DNA from: CAYOWQ01 sp964407695
Lineage (GTDB): Bacteria > Planctomycetota > Phycisphaerae > Phycisphaerales > SM1A02
DNA length: 64,000 bases
Reading direction: 5' to 3'
Assembly: GCA_964407695.1 (NCBI GenBank)
Contig: CAYOWQ010000001.1
Location: 434,001-498,000 of the forward strand
A program made the position numbers and the translations under genes. Every line of letters begins with the position of its first letter. Positions within the stretch are counted from its first letter, which is position 1. Positions 33,491 to 40,996 of this stretch are shown one piece after another. The notes under the pieces are model-generated. The model worked only from the letters and a program-made list of their open reading frames with translations, searched no databases and was not told the origin of the DNA.

Positions 33491-36172
33491 TCAATCGGGG
33501 ATCGTGATCTCTCGATTGAGCCGCCCGGGTCCTTCAGTCTCCGTCACGCCCACTCGAAGGGTGATACCACGAAGTTTCTGTACCCCATCGGGAAAGTGGA
33601 AGATTCGAACGGCCGACTGCCCCGGTGGCAGATCAACAATGGGTTTGCGCTTATGGTGATATTCAGGGGCAACGGCGAATGCCTCGAGGCTCAGGATCTG
33701 GCTGCCGGTGTTGGTTACGTACTCATAGACCACAAGGTCAGCTCGCCCGTCAGTCACGCTTTGCGCGATTCGCCAATGGGCCTGAAAATCCACGCCGGGA
33801 AGGCCGACCTCGATCGGCGATTCGAGCCGGATCGAGTAGGCGCGCTCGCCATTGAAGTTGACATCCGCCACGAGCCTCTTCTCGCCGGCGAGCTCTCCTC
33901 GCGGAAACGAGAGCCGTACCGGCAACCGTTGGGTCTGGCCCGGAGGAATGGTGAAAGTCTGCGTTCTCGGCATGAACTCCCACTGCGCCGGCTCGACGAT
34001 CCGAAGCGTGCCTGAAATCGTGACCGAGAAGGGATTGGCCAGAACAATCTCATGCTCGTGCACCTGGTGCAGCGACGGCACAAGCATGGGATCGAGATGG
34101 AATCCGCCGCGAAACTGAGCGAGCCCGGCGTCGACACCCTCGATGAAGACCGGGTCACTTCCGAGTCGAACTTCATGAATCCCGTCCACGGGATCGACGG
34201 TCAGGCGATTTCCAAGCAGATCAAAGACATCGACGGACGTGGAAGAGAGCGCGGCCCGAATGACGGCGCGATCCTCGGGACATGTCTCGCGCCAGGCGAT
34301 AAGCGACGAGGTCTTGTCTCCTCGGGCGATGAGGCAGCGCAGGCCGTCGCCGAGGGCCAATTCGCCCACAAACGTGCGCCCGTTCAACCGCTGGCTGATC
34401 TCACGCCACACGATGAGTTCCGGTTGAGGCTGCGGCTGTGCCGGCATGTCATCGCTCATCATCCACGGAGCTTCGATCAGGAGTTGCCTGAATCCATGCT
34501 CCCACGACCGGATGACCCCGAAGGCCAGATCGGTCATGCGGTCACTGGTGGTGAACGTGTCATTCGGCAGTGTCTCAAGAAGAACGCTGGTTGAATCAAG
34601 GTTTGCCTTCCATTCCTCGGCCGCCATCGCGATCTGGTCCTCGGTGGCCCCTGCGGGAATGATCAGTGTCGAAGAACAGGCGATCGGCGGCGAGGGTGCC
34701 GCAGTCGCGATCGACCACGGAATCACGACACAAGGCCCTGGAATGAGGGAATTCAATCCGGCTTCAACGCGTTGAAGCGCATCGCTTTGATCCTCGCCCC
34801 AGAATGGGATTGAGCGGTGGACATTTCCGATCTGCCAGCGATGAAGATGCTGTCCTAACGAGAGCAGCGCCTCCTCAAGCATCATGCGCCAGCCGGTGGA
34901 CTCCGTGCTCAGGTATTCCAATGCCTGCGATGGGTCAAGGTGGTGCGCTTCGGCAACTCGCTGCGGCAGATCCGTGAAGGCGACCGTGACACGAGTCTGT
35001 TGATCCAGCAACGCGTCGCAGAAGCTCCTCAGTCGATCTGAATCCACGTGGACATTGGATCCATCGTCGCCTTCCCAGATCGGGACAATGGCCTCGGTGG
35101 CATTGGCCGCCTTGATCAGGGCCGGCGCCACGTCCCTTTCCAGGTCGCTGCGTCCGCGCAGAGCAACCCCGAAGGACATGGTCGGCTTCGCCGGTCGGGC
35201 GGCCATGGGGTTGATTCGTGCCAGATCGATCGATCGTCGGGCGATCACGGCTCGGTCGTTGCGAACGGAGAGAATGGCGCGGTACCAGCCCGCCGGTCCG
35301 GCAGGCAGTGGCGTGATCATCGGGCGCGAGCCGACCGGCGCCGGCGCTCCCTCAATGATCTGCTTGATGGTTCCAGACTGGTCCACGATGTCGAGGTCCA
35401 TCATGAGCCGTTCATTGGAGACGTCGCGCACGCTGATGCGAAACTCCGCCGGTTCATCAAATTGAAAGGCATTCGACCGTGAATTGGTGGTGAACTCGAT
35501 CGCCGGCACCAGCCACACGCGAAGATCATCGAACCAGACATGGCCGGAGACATCCTCGAGGAGCGGCCTCGTGCGGAGGTCCGCCGGGTGCGGCAATGCC
35601 CGAGGCTGAAGGAGCTCCAACTCAAGGCTCATGTCCACGGCGTCCGGGAACCCTCCCTTGACGTCAATCGAAACGGTTCCCCAGTCGCCATGAGTCATCA
35701 ACGGCTCCGATGCAAACCGGGCTCCCTTGATCGGCCGACCGTGAGCATCGAGGAGCTGCGCTGCCACCTGCGCCCGCGCCTGAACCAACCCCCGAGTCAT
35801 GACCATGGCGGTGACGCGATAATCGCTTCCCACCAGAACCGGAATGACGGCCGGTTGCATGGCCGCCCCCATCGATCCGCCGGCCAGATCGAACCGAAAC
35901 GACCAACGACCATCCGCGGCCACGGTCCCGTCGAGCTGCATTCGCCCGAATTCCGGAAACCCGGGTCGCTCGTTGTTCCGGGAGAGAATTCGGTAGAAGT
36001 TGACCGGCATGTCGACCGGCACCTCCGACGCCTCCTCAAAGCTGACATGACTGATGAGCCTCTTCAGCGAGTCAAGGCCGACTGTTCCAAGGTCGAATGA
36101 TTCCGCCCAGCTTCCGCATGAAAGGGCCGGCAGCAGCAACAGAATGATCGCGCGGTGACGACAACGTGGCAT
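33491..36172 (-). CDS. Large exported protein of unknown function
   Basis: The product has 893 residues, with a signal peptide (RAIILLLLPALSCGSWAES). Residues about 35-240 resemble a carbohydrate-binding-like beta-sandwich (GRWSFRFDLAGGSMGAAMQP, VWFDDLRVWLVP). Residues about 330-560 look like an alpha/beta barrel region (AANATEAIVPIWEGDDG, RWQIGNVHRSIPFWGEDQ) reminiscent of clan A glycosidases, but I cannot place catalytic acids. The C-terminus has Ig-like strands (FTIPPGQTQRLPVRLSFPRG). It may be a polysaccharide-active enzyme or a surface protein. It is divergent from the gene at 36241. Confidence 0.8.
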   Translation of the reverse strand: MPRCRHRAIILLLLPALSCGSWAESFDLGTVGLDSLKRLISHVSFEEASEVPVDMPVNFYRILSRNNERPGFPEFGRMQLDGTVAADGRWSFRFDLAGGSMGAAMQPAVIPVLVGSDYRVTAMVMTRGLVQARAQVAAQLLDAHGRPIKGARFASEPLMTHGDWGTVSIDVKGGFPDAVDMSLELELLQPRALPHPADLRTRPLLEDVSGHVWFDDLRVWLVPAIEFTTNSRSNAFQFDEPAEFRISVRDVSNERLMMDLDIVDQSGTIKQIIEGAPAPVGSRPMITPLPAGPAGWYRAILSVRNDRAVIARRSIDLARINPMAARPAKPTMSFGVALRGRSDLERDVAPALIKAANATEAIVPIWEGDDGSNVHVDSDRLRSFCDALLDQQTRVTVAFTDLPQRVAEAHHLDPSQALEYLSTESTGWRMMLEEALLSLGQHLHRWQIGNVHRSIPFWGEDQSDALQRVEAGLNSLIPGPCVVIPWSIATAAPSPPIACSSTLIIPAGATEDQIAMAAEEWKANLDSTSVLLETLPNDTFTTSDRMTDLAFGVIRSWEHGFRQLLIEAPWMMSDDMPAQPQPQPELIVWREISQRLNGRTFVGELALGDGLRCLIARGDKTSSLIAWRETCPEDRAVIRAALSSTSVDVFDLLGNRLTVDPVDGIHEVRLGSDPVFIEGVDAGLAQFRGGFHLDPMLVPSLHQVHEHEIVLANPFSVTISGTLRIVEPAQWEFMPRTQTFTIPPGQTQRLPVRLSFPRGELAGEKRLVADVNFNGERAYSIRLESPIEVGLPGVDFQAHWRIAQSVTDGRADLVVYEYVTNTGSQILSLEAFAVAPEYHHKRKPIVDLPPGQSAVRIFHFPDGVQKLRGITLRVGVTETEGPGRLNREITIPD

Positions 36173-36240
36173 CCCTAGAATGATCGGCCAACTGCTGATT
36201 TGGCTGCAGGATTGCCGATCAATACCGAAGCGCCCCGTCG

Positions 36241-36972
36241 GTGAACCAGGTTGGCGAAACAGTCGTCATGGCCTCATTTCTTACCAGAGTCAGCGTGATG
36301 ATCGTCGTGATCGGCGGCTTGACTGTCCTCGCGCTGTGGCAATGGAGTGCTAGCGAATCCGCCCGGCTTCGCCAGAAACTGGAGCAGGTTCAGGCCGAAT
36401 TGACGGAAAAACTCGCTCAGCGGCAGGCCATGATCGAGCGGCTGAGTCGAACGCGCCGGGTCGGCCACATCGAGATCACGGATCAACAACAGAACCCTGA
36501 CGGCTCGGTGGCAAACACAACAGTTCTCTTCGTCGAAATGGACGAGACCGGGCGCGAACTCGGTCGCCAGACGTTTCAGGTTCCGGGAGAAACTGTGTTC
36601 TTTGACGCTTGGACTGTGAAATTTGACCCGGAGCGCGTGGCCGAAGGCAATCCCTTGCGGGGTCGCACGCTGGTCCTGTTCCGCCGGGTGTATTCCGATC
36701 AGCAGGCACCCCAATCAGGATCGTCAATTGATACGCCCGGTGCGGTGCCCGCCGGCTATGCCGACAGTGAATCAGCACGATTCGAGCAGGCGCTCTGGAA
36801 GCAATTCTGGGACATTGCATCGGAACCGGATCTGGCTCAGGAGATGGGGGTCCGCGTGGCGCAGGGGGAAGCCGTCTATCAGAGAGTGAAGAAGGGCCAG
36901 ACCTTCAAGCTCATCATCGATGCCGTCGGCGGCATGAACATGACACCATCAAGCCCGGCCGCGGGGTCGTGA
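36241..36972 (+). CDS. Membrane-anchored coiled-coil hypothetical protein
   Basis: The product has 243 residues from GTG 36241, or 234 from ATG 36268. One N-terminal helix (VSVMIVVIGGLTVLALWQW) is followed by a short coiled coil (LRQKLEQVQAELTEKLAQ) and a beta-rich region (RVGHIEITDQQQNPDGSVAN, RTLVLFRRVYSDQQ). No family is recognised. Its stop overlaps the uracil-DNA glycosylase start (GTGA at 36969), so the two are coupled, though a functional link is not obvious. Confidence 0.72.
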   Translation: MNQVGETVVMASFLTRVSVMIVVIGGLTVLALWQWSASESARLRQKLEQVQAELTEKLAQRQAMIERLSRTRRVGHIEITDQQQNPDGSVANTTVLFVEMDETGRELGRQTFQVPGETVFFDAWTVKFDPERVAEGNPLRGRTLVLFRRVYSDQQAPQSGSSIDTPGAVPAGYADSESARFEQALWKQFWDIASEPDLAQEMGVRVAQGEAVYQRVKKGQTFKLIIDAVGGMNMTPSSPAAGS

Positions 36973-37688
36973 CGTCACTCGACGTGATTCAGCGGCAGGT
37001 TGCGGGCTGCAACTTGTGCCCCGAGCTTCGCGAGTATTGCGACACCGTCGCGCGTACCAAACGCCGCTCCTACCAGGACTGGGACTATTGGGGGCGACCG
37101 GTACCGGGCTTCGGCGACCCCCGGGCTGAATTGGTCATCGTGGGCCTCGCTCCTGCTGCCCATGGGGCCAATCGAACCGGTCGGATGTTTACCGGAGATC
37201 GATCCGGAGACTTTTTGTATGCAGCGCTCCATCGGGCCGGTCTGGCCAATCAGCCTGACTCAGCGCATCGAGACGACGGGCTTCGGCTCTCCGGAGTCTA
37301 CATCTCCGCCGCGTGCCGGTGCGCACCGCCGGCGAATCGGCCAACCCCGCAGCAGCTGGACAATTGCCGTTCCTATCTGATCGGAGAACTCCGGCTTCTC
37401 AATCCTCGAAGCATCGTGGCGCTGGGTTCAATCGGCTGGCAGGCTGCATTGAGGGCCATTCAAGGTGCGACCGGAGATCGGCTGGACCGTCGGCCGCCGT
37501 TTGCCCACGGAGCAAAGGCCATCATCGGCTCGATTCACCTCTTCGGCAGCTATCACGTGAGTCAGCAGAACACCTTTACGGGCCGGCTCACGGAGCCGAT
37601 GTTCGATCGGGTGTTGAGAGACGCGATGATGGCGGCGGGGCTGGCAGCCCATCCATCAGGGCCGGCGGCTCGCGCGAGCCGACGCTGA
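36969..37688 (+). CDS. Uracil-DNA glycosylase, family 5 (UdgB-like)
   Basis: The product has 239 residues. GLAPAAHGANRTGRMFTGD is the motif A of family 5 glycosylases, followed by SGDFLY; SYHVSQQNTFTGRLT is the second motif. Cys residues at CNLCPELREYC and CRCAPPANRPTPQQLDNC fit a 4Fe-4S cluster. The enzyme removes uracil and other deaminated bases from DNA. The GTG start overlaps the previous stop by 4 bases. The last 33 bases overlap the convergent haloperoxidase gene. Confidence 0.92.
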   Translation: MTSLDVIQRQVAGCNLCPELREYCDTVARTKRRSYQDWDYWGRPVPGFGDPRAELVIVGLAPAAHGANRTGRMFTGDRSGDFLYAALHRAGLANQPDSAHRDDGLRLSGVYISAACRCAPPANRPTPQQLDNCRSYLIGELRLLNPRSIVALGSIGWQAALRAIQGATGDRLDRRPPFAHGAKAIIGSIHLFGSYHVSQQNTFTGRLTEPMFDRVLRDAMMAAGLAAHPSGPAARASRR

Positions 37689-39818
37689 GCCGGGAGACTG
37701 AAGGTCGATCAGCAATTGTGCGAGGTCTCGATCGTCCACCAACCCATCCTGATTCAGGTCGGCCGGGCAGGCTCGGTTGTCCGTGCTCAAGTTGCAGATC
37801 AGCAGGTCAAGATCCTGATCGTCCACCGAGCCGTCCGCATTGATGTCTGAAGAACCGGTCGTGTTGTTGAAGAGCGACATCGCATATTCGTAGGCCCGCT
37901 GACCGACTTCAGCTCCCAATAATCGCGACGGATAGTCGTCATAGGCGGCGTGAATTCCCCCGGACCGGCGAGATCGCGATGCCTCGTCGGCTGCGTCTCG
38001 ATACGTCGCCCAGGTCAATACGACATCAGCAGTCGGACCCTCTTCGAAAACCAGCCAGCCCTTGGGAACTCGTTCCTCCGAGATTCCGCCCGGAAAGAAT
38101 GGATCACCCGTGAATCGCTCGAGCAATGCCGCTGCTGCCTGGCTGAAGCATGAGTGGCCGGACGTGTAGCCGGCGAACGGGGGCGTTATCTGTGCCGGAT
38201 CCTGATACGGAACGAAGTGTGACGCCAGGATCCATCCGACACCCGAAGTCTTGGAAGGATCATCAGGGGCGCCTCGCCAGGCGCGAATGGCAATGTCGCC
38301 AATGTGATCGTCGAGAATCGTGGCGCCAGAAATCGGATCTTCGCGCTGTTCGATCAAATGGGCGAATCTCCCCCCGCGTTGGACATCGTTCTCACTGATC
38401 TGCTCAATGAGCCCCGGGATCAGCGGAAGGCCAAGCGGGTCAAACCGGGGGCGCTTCGGGTCCGTCGATTGGCCGCGATCGGCCATATAGCGAATGACTT
38501 GAATCGGCCGATTGCCGTCATAGGCGCCCTTGATGCCCCAGGCCACGATGGCCGCGTCATGAAGAGCGCCGTTCAGTGCGAAGCCCAGCTTCACATCCCA
38601 TTCCAACCGGTCTGACGGGATCTGGGTTCCACCGACACGATACTGGCATCGCGAATCATCGCTCACCCGCTCGTTCGCCAGAATGTTCCAGTGACCCGGA
38701 GGAGTCTCCGAGTGGGGGCCATCGGCCCAGAATTCGGCAATCACTCGAAGGTAGTCCGCCTTGTTCGTTGTCACTGGTGCATAGGGCAGTCCGGTTGCGG
38801 GATTCACACTCCGCCCCTGAATCAGGTCCGTGCCGAGCGGCGCGTTGTGATTGGATGCCGGGCCGATGTCGATCATCTCGCTCTGAGCAGGATCAAGTTC
38901 GGAAGAGAGTCGAATCAATTCAATATGGGCGGCCACGGAATCGTCGTGGCCGTCTCCGCCAAGCATGGGTGGCGGCCCGGGGTCAAGCCAGGTGCGTCCG
39001 GAATAATCGCGATGGCGAACGAGTGCAAACGGTGCGACATCACCCCATGATGGACAGGTGTATCGCTGAATGGCAGCACCGATAGACAGGCCATCCTGCG
39101 TCAACAGATAGTCATAAGCGATCGGTTGCCATCGATTCGGGTCCTGACAATCCGGATTTCCCGGAAGCTTGTAGATCAACTCGGGGTTGACGGGCCGGTA
39201 CTTGGGATCGAAGCCGTACTTGTCCTGTCGATTCATGCCGTCGACGCGGCCAAATGAAAGGACTGTTTCCGCAGCTCGGCGGCCCACCGACGCCGGATCC
39301 TCCGGACTCGATGCGGACGCTCGGTTCGGGTCAAAGCCCATCGACCTGAGCCTGGCAGCTAATCCGGCATTGATTTCCGGTGTCAGCAAATCTAACTCGT
39401 CAAGACGCCCCAGCAGGAATCGATAGCCTGCGAACGCCACCGCGCAGCGCTGGGCGGCGCCAGGATCGTCGACGATCTGCTTCTCTCGCGCCAAGAAAGG
39501 TCGTGCGATCGGGTCGTAGACGGCCCAGGCGTCATACATCGCTGCGGAAAGATGGAAGAGGTTTCTGGCGTTGAGGGGCGGGGGCGTATACGAATGCCGG
39601 ATCACCTCGAGCAGCATCTCATTCCATTGCCGCGCTACAGTCTGCCGGGGCTCCGTTGTTTCGGCTGGTGCTGGTGGGTCTACAAGTCCCGTGCCGAGAA
39701 CGACAGTGCAGGTCGCCGTCAGGAGGATCAGAGCGACTGCGCGCTGGACAGCGCCGATTCCATCGCGAGGAACCGCCTGCCGGCACGAACGCTGAGATGT
39801 CGAAGGCGCGAGCCCCAT
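37656..39818 (-). CDS. Vanadium haloperoxidase/PAP2-like exported protein with dockerin-like tail
   Basis: The product has 720 residues with an N-terminal hydrophobic export signal (AVALILLTATCTVVLG). NARNLFHLSAAMYDAWAVYD, ETPPGHWNILANERVSD and the phosphate/vanadate loop PPFAGYTSGHSCFSQAAAAL identify the vanadium-dependent haloperoxidase/PAP2 fold; RRSGGIHAAYDD carries the second Arg and His. The C-terminal 65 residues have dockerin-like loops (DINADGSVDDQDLDLL and DLNQDGLVDDRDLAQLL). It is paralogous to 40997-43615 but lacks that protein's internal insertion. Phosphatase and haloperoxidase activities cannot be told apart. Confidence 0.88.
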   Translation of the reverse strand: MGLAPSTSQRSCRQAVPRDGIGAVQRAVALILLTATCTVVLGTGLVDPPAPAETTEPRQTVARQWNEMLLEVIRHSYTPPPLNARNLFHLSAAMYDAWAVYDPIARPFLAREKQIVDDPGAAQRCAVAFAGYRFLLGRLDELDLLTPEINAGLAARLRSMGFDPNRASASSPEDPASVGRRAAETVLSFGRVDGMNRQDKYGFDPKYRPVNPELIYKLPGNPDCQDPNRWQPIAYDYLLTQDGLSIGAAIQRYTCPSWGDVAPFALVRHRDYSGRTWLDPGPPPMLGGDGHDDSVAAHIELIRLSSELDPAQSEMIDIGPASNHNAPLGTDLIQGRSVNPATGLPYAPVTTNKADYLRVIAEFWADGPHSETPPGHWNILANERVSDDSRCQYRVGGTQIPSDRLEWDVKLGFALNGALHDAAIVAWGIKGAYDGNRPIQVIRYMADRGQSTDPKRPRFDPLGLPLIPGLIEQISENDVQRGGRFAHLIEQREDPISGATILDDHIGDIAIRAWRGAPDDPSKTSGVGWILASHFVPYQDPAQITPPFAGYTSGHSCFSQAAAALLERFTGDPFFPGGISEERVPKGWLVFEEGPTADVVLTWATYRDAADEASRSRRSGGIHAAYDDYPSRLLGAEVGQRAYEYAMSLFNNTTGSSDINADGSVDDQDLDLLICNLSTDNRACPADLNQDGLVDDRDLAQLLIDLQSPGSASARASRRP

Positions 39819-40000
39819 ACTCGAATACTCTCTGCCGGCACCACGAGGCCGCCCAGTATCAGATCAGCACGTGGTCACAACGATCATCGAACCTGAAATG
39901 GCCATCCCGGTCTTTCGACCGAGATGGCGTCCCAACTCGTGTGGAGGGACCGTGTGTTTCACGACACATCATCTTCCATGCCGACACGACTGAACATCGT

Positions 40001-40906
40001 TCACTTCGCTTCCTGGGTCTCAGGCTGTGAAGCTGGATCCACAGGGGCCATGGCGTTCTCGGCCTCGATCGCCTGCTGAATCTCAGCCGGCCGGTCGAAG
40101 GCGCTCGGATCATCAACGTCGAATTCGACTGTTCGCAGTTTGAGGGTCTGGGAGTTGTTGCGCACCGAACTCTCAATTTCGGAGGGCAACTTGATTCCGT
40201 CGTATTCTGTGAACGCGCGGCGAGTCTCGATCGTGCTGACGACGGCCCCCCCCAATTTCAGCCGGCGCACCAGACCCACCAGCAGGTGCGTTTCCTTGTC
40301 GAAGAACGCCACGGCAAAGGTCTCGCCCGGATTGCTCAGCCGAAGTTCCCAGCAGGCATGTCCGTCAAACTTGCGTTCCCCAACCACCTCTGCCGTTGCG
40401 AAATCCTTCAGAAGCGCCACATCTCGATTGAGATTCGCGTCACGGCGAACATCGCTGAGTTCCTGGCCGTGGAGGATGCGAGCTCCCATGGCTGGAGAGA
40501 TCGACCAGCCCACCTCGCCGTCGAATCCCTGGCGAATCTCGCCGATTTCCTCGATCTTCGAGATTGAGGCGAAGAGGTTCGGTTTCTTTCGCAGGACCAC
40601 CATGGTTCCGGTGAGATCTTTCTTCTCTCCCGTATTGGGATCAATGCCATGCACCGCAATGTCATAGGTCTGCCGCCGCGATGAATGCCGCTCCCAATTC
40701 TCCCGGCCTCCAACCGCGTCGACATAGGCCGAGATCAGCTGGTCAACCGTTGGCCGCTCGGGCTGGCTGGTCGAGGCCGCATCCCCAGCGCCGGTCTGCG
40801 TCGAAATCGCTGGAACGGTCTCCACCTGTGCCGCAGCCATTCCAAGAATTGAAATGACCGCGGCAAGTTGCAAGAGACGAGAGTATCGAATTGGGAGGTT
40901 CGGCAT
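40001..40906 (-). CDS. Exported LolA-like / outer membrane lipoprotein-sorting-like protein
   Basis: The product has 301 residues from ATG 40906 (GGGAGG upstream); a longer frame to 40984 crosses the terminator of the previous gene. The signal peptide is RLLQLAAVISILGMAAAQ. TVDQLISAYVDAVGGRENWE, GEKKDLTGTMVVLRKKPNLF, EIRQGFDGEVGWSISPAMG and the C-terminal TEYDGIKLPSEIES are typical of the LolA/LppX-like family used by many proteins with VDAxGG starts. The role is probably lipid or lipoprotein handling in the envelope. It lies between the two haloperoxidase-like paralogues on the same strand. Confidence 0.8.
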   Translation of the reverse strand: MPNLPIRYSRLLQLAAVISILGMAAAQVETVPAISTQTGAGDAASTSQPERPTVDQLISAYVDAVGGRENWERHSSRRQTYDIAVHGIDPNTGEKKDLTGTMVVLRKKPNLFASISKIEEIGEIRQGFDGEVGWSISPAMGARILHGQELSDVRRDANLNRDVALLKDFATAEVVGERKFDGHACWELRLSNPGETFAVAFFDKETHLLVGLVRRLKLGGAVVSTIETRRAFTEYDGIKLPSEIESSVRNNSQTLKLRTVEFDVDDPSAFDRPAEIQQAIEAENAMAPVDPASQPETQEAK

Positions 40907-40938
40907 GGAGAGAATCGACACGGAAAAGTTTGGAAATA

Positions 40939-40963
40939 GCCCCGGTCCAGATCGGACCGGGGC
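40939..40963 (-). terminator. Intrinsic terminator after the larger haloperoxidase-like gene
   Basis: A 10-bp stem (GCCCCGGTCC / GGACCGGGGC, five-base loop) lies 34 bases after the minus-strand stop at 40997, followed on that strand by TATTTCC. The T run is short. Confidence 0.65.
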
Positions 40964-40996
40964 ATTTGGTGAATCCAGAATCAATCCTTCACGGGC

